DNA of 64,000 bases from Selaginella moellendorffii (taxonomy: Eukaryota > Streptophyta > Lycopodiopsida > Selaginellales > Selaginellaceae), in NCBI RefSeq assembly GCF_000143415.4, contig NW_003314270.1:2759668-2823667 (forward strand), read 5' to 3'. The notes beneath the pieces are model-generated. The model made no database searches, had not been told where the DNA came from, and saw only the letters and a list, made by a program, of their open reading frames with translations. This document shows positions 20,570-31,630 of this stretch, piece after piece. The position numbers were made by a program, and so were the translations under genes. The first letter of the stretch is position 1, and each line of letters starts with the position of its first letter.

Positions 20570-21749
20570 ATGGCGTCTGGATGTTGCAACCAAGGGTGTT
20601 ACATGAAAGTGGTGCCCAGTGATCCAGACACTCCCTACGACTTCACACTCCTGGCATTTGCTTTGGCCGCGACAATTCCATTCATCGTGGCGAATGGCGC
20701 GCTCTTCGCCCATCGCGGGCGCTCCTACTTTCGAGCGCAGGGAGGTGTGTATCTCATCTTAGGGAGTTCGCTAGCGGGCTTAGTCTGGATAGCATCCCAG
20801 TTCGTCAACAATGACCACTTCAGCAGGATCGGGCCGCTCAGGAGCTGCTTGCTGTGGACGTTCTGGCTCCAGGGGACGGCTATTTGCCTGTGGTTCGTGC
20901 TCACTATTCTCCGGCTTGCTCGGATGTACGAGCTCAGCAAGAACATCGACAACTGGTCGTGGAAATACTACGTTTTCGTCGCCCTGTGCCTGCTTCCCAA
21001 CGTCATCCTGTCCACCGTTGCTAGCTTGAGTGACTTCCATGAACACGAGAGAAGGTACAGTTCATGGCTTCCGATGTTTCATCTCTTTCTCTCTCGGACT
21101 GATTGCTCTTGATGCCAGCGTTCGGTTGTGCAAGCTAAGCAAGAACTGGAAAACCACCGTCTTCTCCGTGTATACTCCATACTGGCTGGTGCTCATCTTC
21201 GTCATCTATCAGCTGCGCAACCAGGAGGATCCACTGCTATCTACCGAGTACAGGGACACTGTGGACTACTTGGCTGTAACTACCGTCATTGTCATGCTCG
21301 GCGGCATGCCGGATTGGACGATCACTAGCGATACTATCCCAGGCAGATGCGCCCTAACGTTTTCGACATGCTGCCTCGTGTTCTTCAACTTTTGGATACG
21401 CTTCGGGTGGCCGATTTATCTGTGTCTCTTCAGGCCCAAAGAGGAGATGGACAACTTCGAGCAGGAGCTAACTTACGGTGGTGCCCAAGCTCTGGACATG
21501 GTTTACAGCCAAAGGATACACTTCCCTTCCAGTGAAGGTGCTATTTGGGAAGCTTTCTCCAAAGCTAGTGACGATCGGGACAGATACAAGGTAGGGCTTG
21601 CTTCTATCTTTTCTTCTTGTTGCTCTCTAGCTAATGCTACACTGAAACAGGATGAAATACGGAAGCTAAAATTGCAGAAAGCGTTGCTGGAAGGGAAGAT
21701 CCTAGAGTTACAAATGCAAAAGAGAAAAGCATTTAGATCTCAGGAATGA
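20570..21749 (+). CDS. Seven-transmembrane protein, RGS1-like membrane half without an RGS box (copy B)
   Basis: Exons 20570-21054, 21119-21590 and 21651-21749 give 351 residues. It is almost identical to copy A at 16916-18098. Differences cluster in the second exon (IYKLRKQE becomes IYQLRNQE; IIMLASMADVTI becomes IVMLGGMPDWTI) and at the very end (ALGSGHS becomes AFRSQE). The frame and all splice sites are intact, so both copies could be expressed. The tail is a short charged helix with no RGS domain, as in copy A. It is convergent with the coiled-coil gene 545 bp downstream. Confidence 0.75.
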
Positions 21750-21868
21750 CCCGCATCCCATCCTCCACCAGATTCTAAAATATGCCGTTTTAATTGACTT
21801 TTTTCTTTCTTTTTTTATTCTTTACTTGACTTTCAATCTAGATCTATCTTTGTCATTATATATAAAGA

Positions 21869-22027
21869 TGTGAAGTCAAAATATACAATTACAAAGCATA
21901 GTGGGATTTTAGTAATTATTGAATTGGTTTCAATATGGAACATTCACTCTTATATATAAATTAAGGTTTATAGGTTAATTGGTATGTATATTTTCTATAT
22001 TCCCTTTGCATATTTCAAACACTTACA
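21869..22027 (+). mobile_element. Solo LTR related to the Ty3/gypsy element at 60432
   Basis: A 159-bp TGTGAAG...ACTTACA segment is present in unit 2 of the tandem duplication and absent from the matching place in unit 1. It aligns along its length with the LTR at 60432-60607, sharing TAGTGGGATTTT, ATTGGTTTCAAT and TTTTCTATATTCCCTTT. No internal element sequence remains, so it is a solo LTR. It either inserted after the duplication or was lost cleanly from unit 1. Confidence 0.8.
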
Positions 22028-22293
22028 GAGTATTTATAAAAAATTATAAAGCAAATTAACTACACTTAATTAGAAAACTTTAAATAACTGCTTTGAAAGA
22101 ATACTTATTACCATGAAGTCGTTAATTTTTCTCTGTACAATAAACATCAAACTCGTGAGTGTTACAAAGAGCCATCCCAAAATCGCGCTCGCGGATCAGG
22201 AGAAACGAAAAATGAAGAAAAAAAAGAAACTAGAAATCCCTTTTGGTGTGGTGTCAGTGGTGTTGGTTTGTTGTCTGTCACAGCCCCGATGGA

Positions 22294-22600
22294 TCAATCC
22301 TCCATGTTCCCCTGCAATATGGACAGCTCCCCTTCCTTCATAAGTATGTCCTCCTCCAGGAGATGAACTCTTCGCTTGAGCACTTCCACCTCGGCACTCA
22401 TTCGCAGGGCCTCTCGTCCCAATTGCTCCGCCTCGCTTTTGATCGAGTCCCTCTCCTTTCTCGTTCTCACCAGCTCCTCCTTGACTTTGCTCCAGTCCTG
22501 GACCCGATCGTTCAGTCCGCGTTGGAGCCAAGTTATCTTCTCCTCCTTCTCGGCAAGCTGTGCAAACATCACCCAAGTTCTACCATCAGAAAAGCAAATA

Positions 22601-22640
<40 letters not shown>

Positions 22641-25600
22641 TACCTTGTGCTCGAGGCTAATCACTCGCTGGGCGGCCTCGTCCACGAGTGCTTGCAGCTT
22701 CACAGCGTCCTTCTTCAGCACGAAACGATCCTCCACGGTCCTTTTCGTTTCAACGTCGTGGTGCTCGAGCTCCACTTCTCGCGCGCACAGCTTCTCCCTC
22801 AACAGCACGCAATGCATGTCTTGCACCTTTAGCTCCTCTTTGAGATCGTTAGATTGCTCTTTCATCTGGGCAAAGCACAATCACAGTTTGATTAGAACAA
22901 AGTAACCACGACAAAGCTTTTACCTGTTCCAGCTCGGTCTCGCTTTTCTGGCGAAGCTCCGATTCTTGTTTGAGCCTCGTTTGAAGGTCCACAATCTCCT
23001 TCTCCTTTGCATTGTACAGCCTGAACAGCTCTTCATTTCTACCCGTCAGTCGTTGGATCCGTGTCTCGAGCGTCTTTCTGGCCTCGGACATGTTTTGCTC
23101 CAGCCCCTGAATCGTCACATCCTTTTTCCCGCACTCCGTACGCGCTGCAAAAAGCTCTGATTCACGCTCCAGCAACTTGTCTTTCATCAATTCCAGTCGC
23201 TCGCTCATTTGGTTGAGCTGCTCGGCAGACACCTGCACATTGTCGGACTGATAAGGTAAGAGCAAAAAAGATAAAGCGCCCTCACCTCTAAACACTTTTG
23301 AACGTCGCACTCTGTGTCTTCATTCCCGTCCTCGCTTACCCTTTTCCTGAAGGCCGCCTGCTTGGCTACGATTCCCTGTAGGAGCCTGTTCGTCTTCACT
23401 ACAGCTTGTAACCGTGTTTCTAGCCATTTGAAATCTTTGTCTTTATCCTGTAGCTGCAGCTTCCGCTTCGCGATCTCGTCCTGTAAGCTTTTGACCTCCT
23501 CGTCGACATTTTTCTTACGCGATTCCATCTCGCGGATAGAGTCGGTTTTTGTCTTCTCCTCCCTCAATGCGGTGCTGAGCTTGATCGTGAGGATCGAGTT
23601 GTGTTCTTGCAGCTCATAAATCTGTGTTTTCAGCCTGTCTACCTCCGAGTGATATTCAAAGCCAGGCTTTACAGTGCCGTTGCTGCCATCCCTCTCTTCG
23701 ACCTTTGCTTTGTCCACGAGTTTCTTCAGCTCCCGCCTCACGGCTGTTGCTTCGCGGTTTGAAGCATCTAATTCGCGACGTAGGCCCTGTTCTATTGTAC
23801 TCAGTCTCACGAGCTCGTTTTGCAGCCTCACGACGGCTTTGTCTTTTTCCTGTGGCCTCGAATCTGTAACGTTATTGAGCCCATTGTAGAGACCTTGGAT
23901 GCTTTTTTCGTGGTCTGTACACAGCTGCTGTAGCCTGGCCACCAGACGACGTAGATCCGTATTCTCATCCTCCTTTTCTTGACAAGACTTTCTCAAGGAC
24001 GCAAGTTCATCTTCTGTATGCATGCTCTGCTTACGGGTGTTGACAGAGGATTCCCGTATCTCCAAAATAACTTTCTCTGCCTCGTCTAGCTTCTTCTTGT
24101 GTGTCGCAATCTGATCTTCATACTGCCTTATCTGTTCCCGCAGGCCTTTCTCCCTAGCAGCCATTGACGCTGTCTCCTTTTGCAAGCTTACATTATTCTC
24201 CGCAATGTCCCGGACTCTTCCCTTAAGCCTTGTCTCCTCCATCTGTGCCTTCTCCAGTCTCGCTATCCAATCTGCCTCCCTTCGCTGTAATTCCTCTTCC
24301 AATGAAGTCTGCTGGTCAGATTTTTCTCTTTCCGAGGTAACCGCGGCTAACTCAAGTCTTCTCTTCATGAGTGCCAATCCATCCTTGATGGTTACTTGCT
24401 CAAGAAGACGTTGCTTGGCTTCTGAAGCAGCCTCCAGCGCCAGCCTGAGCTTTTGCTCCAGCAACTCCCGCGCCCTGCTCTGCACGTCGGGAGTTTCCTG
24501 GACGCCATCAAAATCCGAGTCGTCACTTAAGTAGGAATCTGCCAGCTCTGCTTTCACGGCCTGGACTTGCTTCTCCGCTTCACTTGCACGTTCTTGAGCT
24601 ACGTAGTGCATGTTGTCAACTTGGTCCTCGTACTCCTTTAGTTTGTTATCTAAGTTCATTAGCTCACTGTCAGTTTTAAGGGCCTCCCGCCTGCCTAGTG
24701 GAAACATTTCCCTGGATCTGGAGTTCCTGAAGCTACCGTAGCTGAGGTATCGATTGTCGGAAAAATCCAGAATGATCTCGTTGGGATCAACCTCTGCTGC
24801 ACTCGATTCATTGAGATAACTTTTGAGAGCGCGGGTGGAATTGGAGTCCTTGTAAGGGCTGCTGTTAGCCACCCCACTGCTGCCTTCAGAAAAGCTAGCC
24901 GGCGCTCTCAAGTCCTTCTTCGAGCCACCGGTCCCCCGAATAGCCTTGGCCAGCTTCTCAGCGACAAGCCTGGCGCCTTTAGCCTTCCCAGGCGCCTTGT
25001 CATTGTCCCTACGAAACTTGTATGGAACAATGGCTTCGTCATACTCGACGATTGCTCGCCTCTCCCCGAACGAATTCGAGCCCGAAGTAGCTACTGACAA
25101 ATTCTCTGCCGAGTCTGTCCTACCATGACCTCGCGTTCTGCCAGGACTTAAGTGTGACACGAAGCTGGACAGCATTGCAAACGGTCCCTCTGCGGAAGGA
25201 TTTCCATCCTCAAACCTGTGCTGACTCGACTTTGCTTTGGAGTCTCCAGAAAATGGCATCCGCAGCCTGGGAGCGCTCTTAGTCCGTTTGGCATGCTGCC
25301 TTTCCTTGCCAAGTCCAGGGGGCCTGAAAATTCAAGCGAACAGTTCAGAGAACACGAAGAAGAATTTGTCTGTAAACCAAAACAAAGAAACTCACGGTTG
25401 TAGTACTGTGTCCATGCTGGGCCTGTATCTTGACTCGGCTGTGCTCCTTGTTTCATCCGTCAAGGCACGCATCCTATGGGCCGACTGGAAGTAAGCCGTG
25501 GGAGAGCAAGCCCGCACGCTGAGAACTTGCTTCTCCTCGCAATCGTCCTCGCAATACGGGCCACTGCGAGAAGCCGGCGACGCCAGGTCCATCTCTATAC

Positions 25601-25991
25601 TCCTTCCTGGATGCGCTAGCCTTCTCGCCGCTGCCAGAGCCGCCTTTTCCTCCTTACTTGGTGGAGTAGCGTCCCACATTTTCCCCTCTTTTGGGAGAGT
25701 GTGCTCCCTCCTGCTGACGGCCCTGGTTTCTTCCCCGCGAGGAGTCGTGCTGCGACCCCATTTGAAAGGAGATCTCGAGCGAGCTGGGGATTTCTGGCGA
25801 GCGGCGGGCGCTGTGACGCATTCCTTGTCCTGCGTCAGGGTGCTTTGGCTGGAGACGTCCTTGAGAGGGGAGGGAGATTCGCCGGACGATGCCGGGGAGA
25901 GGATGGAGGGAAAAATCCGCCTCATCTCATCGACTTCCAGCACGGCAGCACCAGCATTGATCCTGTTTCGCCCAAAGGGAAAATTTTTCAA
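22294..25991 (-). CDS. Large coiled-coil protein (myosin-heavy-chain-like)
   Basis: Five exons on the minus strand (25991-25396, 25323-23286, 23232-22924, 22865-22644, 22557-22294) give 1142 residues. The first ~430 residues are basic, Ser/Pro-rich and disordered (SPARSRSPFKWGRS, LSPGRTRGHGR). From about residue 430 to the end the protein is almost continuous heptad-type coiled coil rich in Glu, Lys, Leu and Arg. No motor, kinase or membrane domain is visible. I think it belongs to the plant group of long coiled-coil proteins that includes Arabidopsis At2g39300/At3g55060, but that is recall, not alignment. A cytoskeletal or scaffold role is inference. Intron 4 has a GA microsatellite at 22607-22634. 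Its 3' portion was duplicated to the left as part of the 3.7-kb tandem duplication. Confidence 0.85.
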
Positions 25992-26468
25992 AGCTCTTGA
26001 TCACTCCACATTGATGAGAACTCTCGCTTACCTCGAAAAGGAGAGTCGAGTGATCCTGCGCCTTTCTCCAGTCAACCTCGCAGCCGGCGCTTTCGCAGCG
26101 CTCAATCACCGCCAGTGCCGTAATTGCTGAAGAGGACCGCCCGCTCCATTCGATTCCACTTCGTCCCCGCGGCACAGGACCGACGACGCTGCCGAAATTT
26201 CGATCCACAGGCGCGTCTTGCCCGCATCCAAGCGATATTTCGCTCGAAAGGCCTCGAGAATCGCTGAGAATCTCCGAGAAGCAGCAGCTTTCCCCCCGAG
26301 ACTCCCAGGATCAATCAAAAGCGCTTGAAACAGCGCTCGCGCCTGGCGTCGCGGCACCTGGTGGAGTGAAGCTCACAGAGAACCGCCGAAAACCTAAAGG
26401 AGCAGCGGCAGCGCCTAGGCTGAAGTAAACAAGCACAAAGAAGAAAGGAACCTTGCTACTTATTTATC
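25992..26468. promoter_or_regulatory. GC-rich 5' region of the coiled-coil gene
   Basis: GC-rich DNA continues about 430 bp upstream of the start codon and probably includes the 5' untranslated region and promoter. Open frames here on both strands lack recognisable domains. Confidence 0.35.
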
Positions 26469-26654
26469 GTTTAGTATAGTAGAACGATAATAAGGCAATA
26501 GAAAATTATAGCGTTGGTAGATGTGTCTCATGGGCATTACCATGCCCATCCAGCACGCTCCACTGAACACGTCATGCATAGAGCGTCCCAAGAGCGTCCC
26601 ATGCCCATGCATACGAATTGGCGCCAATGGGGCCATTGCTATTCTATACTAAAC
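26469..26654. mobile_element. MITE-like element with 11-bp terminal inverted repeats
   Basis: A 186-bp segment begins GTTTAGTATAG and ends with its exact inverted complement CTATACTAAAC. The interior has further partial palindromes around ATGGGCAT. No open frame is present. The flanking bases give no obvious target duplication, so the transposon family is undetermined. Confidence 0.55.
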
Positions 26655-28959
26655 AGCGTAAGATGCGCGCGGCAAAAATGGTTTTGAAATTACCATGACC
26701 GCGGAATTAAGGAGCAATAGTGGGGGGCGTGGTAGGAATTTTGGGCCTGTCCGTACATCCCATTTCATGCCACCTGGCAGCGAAAGCAAGCAAACGTCCT
26801 TGTTCCTGGAGATATGAGGAAGATTCCCTCTTGTCTAACCTCGGATGCCTTAATTCGTCCACCGTTTGGCACCTAGAAAATTCCTATCAACTGTTGTTAG
26901 TCGTGAATCGTGGTGGTGGAAGGAGGAACCCTAGAAATTTCTCAATGGAGCGAGAATGGGTGATGTTTTCGGTGCGTCGTTACTCAAACTCTTTCCACCT
27001 CGTGGTGTGTGGCGGCATTAACAAAGGATTCCACGAAGAACAGATCGACTCGTATGAAAACTAAATGCAAAGGTTGGGAAAACATGGGATTTCATTAAGA
27101 TTTCATGACCTTTTTAGCGGCTTAGAACATTCGGTACGTGGCGCGGATCTGTGCACACATGATCGTTCGTTCCCGTGTTCTTGTTCTACGTTGTTTTTAA
27201 ATGGTTAGCGTTAGATTATGATTGACCTGGCTCAAGATTGTTTGCCCACGCTCTTTTCCTCTCCCAGGTTTTCTTGTTTGTTTTTCATCTCGAATGTATG
27301 TATGCTGCCCAAGGTTCATCATTGGGAAACTGGCAAAAGGAAAAACCCATGGAGCAAACAAGCAAACTTCCTCTCACTGTGTGTGTGTGTGTGTGTGTGT
27401 CAGGGGGGTTGAACAAGACACACACAGGCTTCACGCATGCTTCCCAACCAAACCAACACAAAGGACTCCCTCTCACTCTCTGGAGACGGAAAAGGCTGCA
27501 AAGGGTCAGCTAGGCAGCCAGGAACAAAAGCAAGCTTTTTTGTGAAATCTGGTGCTGCCAGAGAGGCCAGCCATCACCACAATCCGGTTGTTGCTTGCCA
27601 GCATTCTCGCAAATCCAGCCCGTTTAGCCGATCCAAATCGAGTCAATCCTCCAGAAACTATGACATTGCTTATTATGGTTTGCAGTTTTGGGCCACTACT
27701 CCTCTTGAGTGCTCAAATCTGAGATCTTGAGCTCCTGAGAGGATTCATCCTAAACTAAGAACTTTTCCCTTCTCTCACCTCCCTTTCCAGAGCAGAGGTT
27801 GGTACAAGCTTCCTTTGAGGAATAGTGCAAACCAACCTGGCATGCTGATCTGGTTGGGGCATTTTTATTTCTATGCTTTCTTTATGGTTATTTTTTACCT
27901 CTTTTTTCTTCAAGCTTTGAAGCTAAAAAGTGGTGTTTGGCATGTGAGGTTGATTCCCTTGAAAGAAAGGGCAAGCAGCAATGACAACAATGCAGCACAC
28001 ACCCACACACATACACTCACTCACTTCCCTTTACAATCCAGCATTTGTGCTGGATTGGGTAGCAATTGGAATGCATTTGGGTTGGTCCCCTCTCTCTGCT
28101 TTTGCCCTCTATAACTTAGAGAACAAAACACTTTTCCCTTGGAAAGAGGTGGAAGCTTTTGCAGGTGTAGTGTGTACCACAGGTAAGCAGGCAGCTCCAC
28201 CACCTGAAGCCCACTATCATTGCTTATGAGTGAAATGGAAATAATCATACACTCTCACAGCTTCACCAGGAGTTGTAAGCCTCACTCTCAGTGTTGGTCA
28301 AGAGAAATCACCCACCCAGCCTTGGATTCCTTTGAAGCAAGGCTAAAGCTTTTTGTTTATTACTTTTACTGTACAGGGCCCCGTGACCACTGTTCGTAAA
28401 AAACAGAAGTTACCAGGTACAATCATTCAGGTTCTCCAGGAAACCGTTTTCAGCAAATGATAGTGCAAATCAGAGCTGGTAAACTGCGTCAACTTGTGCT
28501 CGATCGCAAATGGAATCTAGCAGTTTGCATGCAATTTGCTATAGACAATGGCATTTGCACTTTCTCCCGTAATCTTCTTAAGATCGTCTTCAAAGAAAAA
28601 AAATGAAACAAGGATGCATGGTCCGCTCTTTGTGTGTGACGCCACCTTTTATAGGCGTTACATAAGCAAAACAAAGGAGGCCTCTCATTCCATCGATGGT
28701 TCACGCAGAATGACTGGACGATGAGACCTCGCTCGTACTCTACGACACGCGCCAAAGCGTAGCGAGCAAACAAACAAAACAAACAAACAAACAAGGAGAA
28801 GGGAAGCTCAGTGTGGCTGCAAGGGCGAAAGCGAGAGCAGAGCAGACCTGACTGTGAACAGCGACTCTCACTGAAGTTGACCCTGTGATGAACCCACTCA
28901 AGCTTCCCTGCTCTTTTATATCTTTTTTTTTAGTTTGATTTTCGTCAGAAATTCTGCAT
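26655..28959. other. Intergenic region without recognised genes
   Basis: Contains a (GT)n run at about 27380-27399, a CA-rich run near 28000, and AAAC repeats at about 28767-28793. Several short open frames exist but none has a family motif or plausible splicing partner. It could hold untranslated or non-coding transcripts, which cannot be judged from sequence alone. Confidence 0.4.
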
Positions 28960-29100
28960 GGTCCTAGTACCGAAATCACTGTTTTGCACAAGTATGTCTG
29001 TACAAAAACTTCCACTTTTCAGTGGTTATACAGACAAATGGATCTCTAACAAATATCCCATCTCGGGCTAAACGACGCGTCAGTTTGAGGGTTTTAGAGC

Positions 29101-30718
29101 ATGAAGAACAGCTCGTCCTGGATCATCGGAGCGCTGCTGCTGGTATCGCTTGCCAAAGCTACTTCAGGTAAGCTTGTTTGTGAGCTATCTCTTGCTCAAA
29201 ACATTTGTTCTAGTGGAGCCTGGGTTTACTGTCAAGACCTTGTTTGATCTCGGCAAGCACTCGGCAAATGCCTTTGCCTTGTATCCAGACCCGCGGAACA
29301 AGTTTGTGTTGGCGCTTGATTCCAGTGGCAATCGCATATGGAAGCTGAGACTGCCACTCTCGCAGAGTAAGCACTAGAAGCTTTTCTTATGCTTTGTTTT
29401 GTGGCTTCAAAGCTTAAGAATTTTTTTTTCCTCTAGACAGCAGCTTGGAAGCTTTTGCCGGTTCATTCGTGGGGGAGTCCGGCTATGTCGACGGCCCCGC
29501 GGCAAAGTCACTTTTTAATCGCCCACAAAGCCTTGCTATTTGCGACAATGGCGCGGTCTTTGTGGCGGATACGAGGAACTTGGCTATACGCAAAATCAGC
29601 AAGGATGGCGAAGGTAGTTTCGTTTCCTCTTTTAAAAATCTCTAGAACATTTTTTCTAGTTCCAACAGTGACCACCATTGCCGGAGGTAGCTCTCGAAAG
29701 CCAGGCTTTGCCGACGGCCCCGGAGACACAGCTCGTTTCTCAAGCGAGTTTAGCTTGGCGTGTTCTTGTGGCTCCTTACTCATAGCCGATCGCGGGAACC
29801 GGCTGATTCGCGAGATACAAATCGATGATCCAAAGTCGTGTGATTCAAGCGATTCAGCCGTTTCAGGTGACTTCTCATCCTTTACCTGGATTTTTTTCTT
29901 TCGATTGGATTTAAAACTCCTGCTTTTTGTTGATTTCATGATCAGGATCACAAAAATGGGCTTTAATTCCCGTAGTGCTGCTTGGCGTCTGTCTGGGGAT
30001 GCCTCTGGGAGCTTTTATAATCTGGAAGATACTTGATCAGCGGTGCCGGCAAGTAAGTTTCACGAGCAAAGCTGGTGACTCTTATGAAAATATTTCTAGG
30101 CAGGCGATCAGCTGGGAAACACTGAAAGATTGCTGGCGGGCGTTCCGGAGGACGATGATCTGCAAGTTCGGCAGCAGAAGCGAACTTGCTAGCGCCGTCT
30201 TTAGTCTTTTCCTTCTTGTATGTCATCAGGCACAGCTCCTCGCGTCTGTCTTCTTTGGTGTTGCACACGAAGTAAAAACGAAGCCAACTGCGCCTGTCAA
30301 ACAAGATCAAGACCTCCACTCTCTCCTTGGAAACACGAAAGATGAGCCTCCAGACCTCATTGATTTCATGGACTTGGAATCTTCTGTTGCTCCTTCTCGC
30401 CCTCTTTCTTTTCCGGATTTGAGGAATTTGACTATGGAGCTCGAGTGTTTGGAGAAGTTCCAGCAGGAATTCAAGGACAAGCGCAAGCACAGCTAAGAAT
30501 GTGCTCACACAAGCTTTGTTTTTCCACTCTTCTTGAATAGTCCATTGTTTTACAAATAGGTTGACGCTCATGTTCCGGCGGAAGGCGTTCCTCCGGCGAG
30601 GAGATGGACGAGCTCGAGTTCCAACGATCTGGTGACCGAGTACCAGCAGTACCGGGACGCTTCCATGACGACGATGACTTTGGGGAGGATCCAACTCGCC
30701 TCGCAATCCACAGCGTAA
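29101..30718 (+). CDS. Membrane-anchored NHL-repeat protein, module copy 1
   Basis: Exons 29101-29167, 29214-29366, 29437-29613, 29669-29866, 29946-30052, 30100-30165 and 30230-30496 give 344 residues. A signal peptide (about 1-22) precedes NHL repeat text typical of plant NHL proteins: FTVKTLFDL, VLALDSSGNRIWKL, GYVDGPAAKSLFNRPQSLAI, VFVADTRNLAIRKIS, VTTIAGGS and LLIADRGNRLIREIQ. These build a beta-propeller, here predicted outside the cytosol. A transmembrane helix (ALIPVVLLGVCLGMPLGAFI) and an acidic/basic tail (DEPPDLIDFMDLESS, ELECLEKFQQEFKDK) follow. A further well-formed reading block at 30560-30718 (AEGVPPARRW, YQQYRDASMTTMTLGR) is conserved in all three module copies and is probably a last exon. 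The junction to it could not be resolved. Confidence 0.82.
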
Positions 30719-30814
30719 AAACCATTCTCTTTTTTCACAAAGGCAAAAGTATTACTATTTTTTTCCAAGTCAAGGGTTAGGTTATACTTTCTCGCTTGGA
30801 TTTTTCTATTCGAG

Positions 30815-31630
30815 ATGTCGGAACGCGCGGTTTCGTCAGGTATGGATGCTTCTCTCCATCAAGAAGCTATGGTCTCTCGTGATCATGGGCCTCCAACGCT
30901 TGGCCGCCGAGCTCCAGCGCCCTGGCATGGCGGCCATCACCGAGCTTCACACCCGCGAGCTCCAGCTCCAGCGCATCGAGCAGCGCATGGACACCACCGT
31001 CCTCGAGCATCTCATGGAGGCCACGAGCCAGCGCCAGCTTTAGCTCCAGTTCCAGCTCCGGCTCCAGCGCCAGCTGCTTTCGTTCATGCTCGCGGCCACC
31101 ACCCTGGTGATCGAGCTCCAGCGCCTCGCCACCACGATCCAGCTCCAGCAGCAGCGGTGTACTATCATCATCACGGTGATGGAGCTCCTCTGGTTGTTCA
31201 CCACCATCACCATGGTCACCATCATGGAGGCCACCACCATCACCATGGTCACCATCATGGAGGCCGCCACCACCACCACCACCACCACCACCACCGTCGC
31301 GACGGTCACAACGCAGCGATGGCCACACCGACACCCGCGGCAGTGGTTACAGTGGCTCGGAGGACGCCCTGGTCGCTGCTCCAGCTTCTTCTCTGGGTTT
31401 TGGTTGCGATCTTGGTGCTGCTTGCGTGCTGTTTGCTAGTGCGATGGATGTTATCTCGAAGGAAACAGCGCAGGAATGCGATCTTTCAGGACCCTCAGTG
31501 GCGGATCGAAGTGACGAATCCTCTGGCAGTTGTGGTGGACGATTCTCTGACTGAGAAGAAAGAGCCCGAGTGGAGGATTAAAGTGCTAAACGCACAGGAG
31601 GAAGACGATTCTCTGACTATGAGCTTGTGA
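30815..31630 (+). CDS. Histidine-rich single-pass membrane protein, module copy 1
   Basis: Intronless frame of 271 residues. Residues ~25-110 are Ala/Pro/His-rich (APAPAPAP, GHHRPRASHGGH). Residues ~125-165 are dominated by His runs spaced by Gly (HHHGHHHGGHHHHHGHHHGG), which could bind Zn, Ni or Cu. One strong transmembrane helix (LLQLLLWVLVAILVLLACCLL) is followed by a basic stop signal SRRKQRR. The cytosolic tail has two copies of a WRI(E/K)V...DDSLT motif (PQWRIEVTNP...DDSLTEKK and PEWRIKVLNA...DDSLTMSL). I recognise no family. It lies 97 bp after the last NHL block and was co-duplicated with it. A GTATGG at codon 9 could be a splice donor, so the N-terminus is not certain. Confidence 0.65.
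   Translation: MSERAVSSGMDASLHQEAMVSRDHGPPTLGRRAPAPWHGGHHRASHPRAPAPAHRAAHGHHRPRASHGGHEPAPALAPVPAPAPAPAAFVHARGHHPGDRAPAPRHHDPAPAAAVYYHHHGDGAPLVVHHHHHGHHHGGHHHHHGHHHGGRHHHHHHHHHRRDGHNAAMATPTPAAVVTVARRTPWSLLQLLLWVLVAILVLLACCLLVRWMLSRRKQRRNAIFQDPQWRIEVTNPLAVVVDDSLTEKKEPEWRIKVLNAQEEDDSLTMSL

Larger units (their letters stand above)
19753..23569. repeat. Direct tandem duplication, unit 2 (3817 bp)
   Basis: Near-identical to 16095-19752. Its right edge is inside exon 2 of the intact coiled-coil gene (after CCTCCCTCAATG at 23569), which shows which sequence was copied. Unit 2 differs by an LTR insertion at 21869-22027, a longer GA run at about 22607-22634, two extra Ser codons in PDZ exon 2, and scattered substitutions. 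Confidence 0.92.

Noticed and set aside
25498-26130. Plus-strand frame of 210 residues over the coiled-coil gene start
   Set aside because: It overlaps exon 1 of the minus-strand gene and has only composition-driven content, with no domain.
26655-28959. Possible microRNA precursors in the gene-free stretch
   Set aside because: No match to the conserved plant microRNA sequences I know and no convincing long hairpin was found by eye.
30867-31334. Long antisense frame rich in Gly, Glu and Leu opposite the His-rich gene (also at 41592-42083 and 58802-59323)
   Set aside because: It is the mirror of CAC/CAT-rich and CTCCAG-rich codons. Repetitive triplets keep several frames open at once. The sense frame has a membrane helix and tail repeats, and the antisense frame has no domain.
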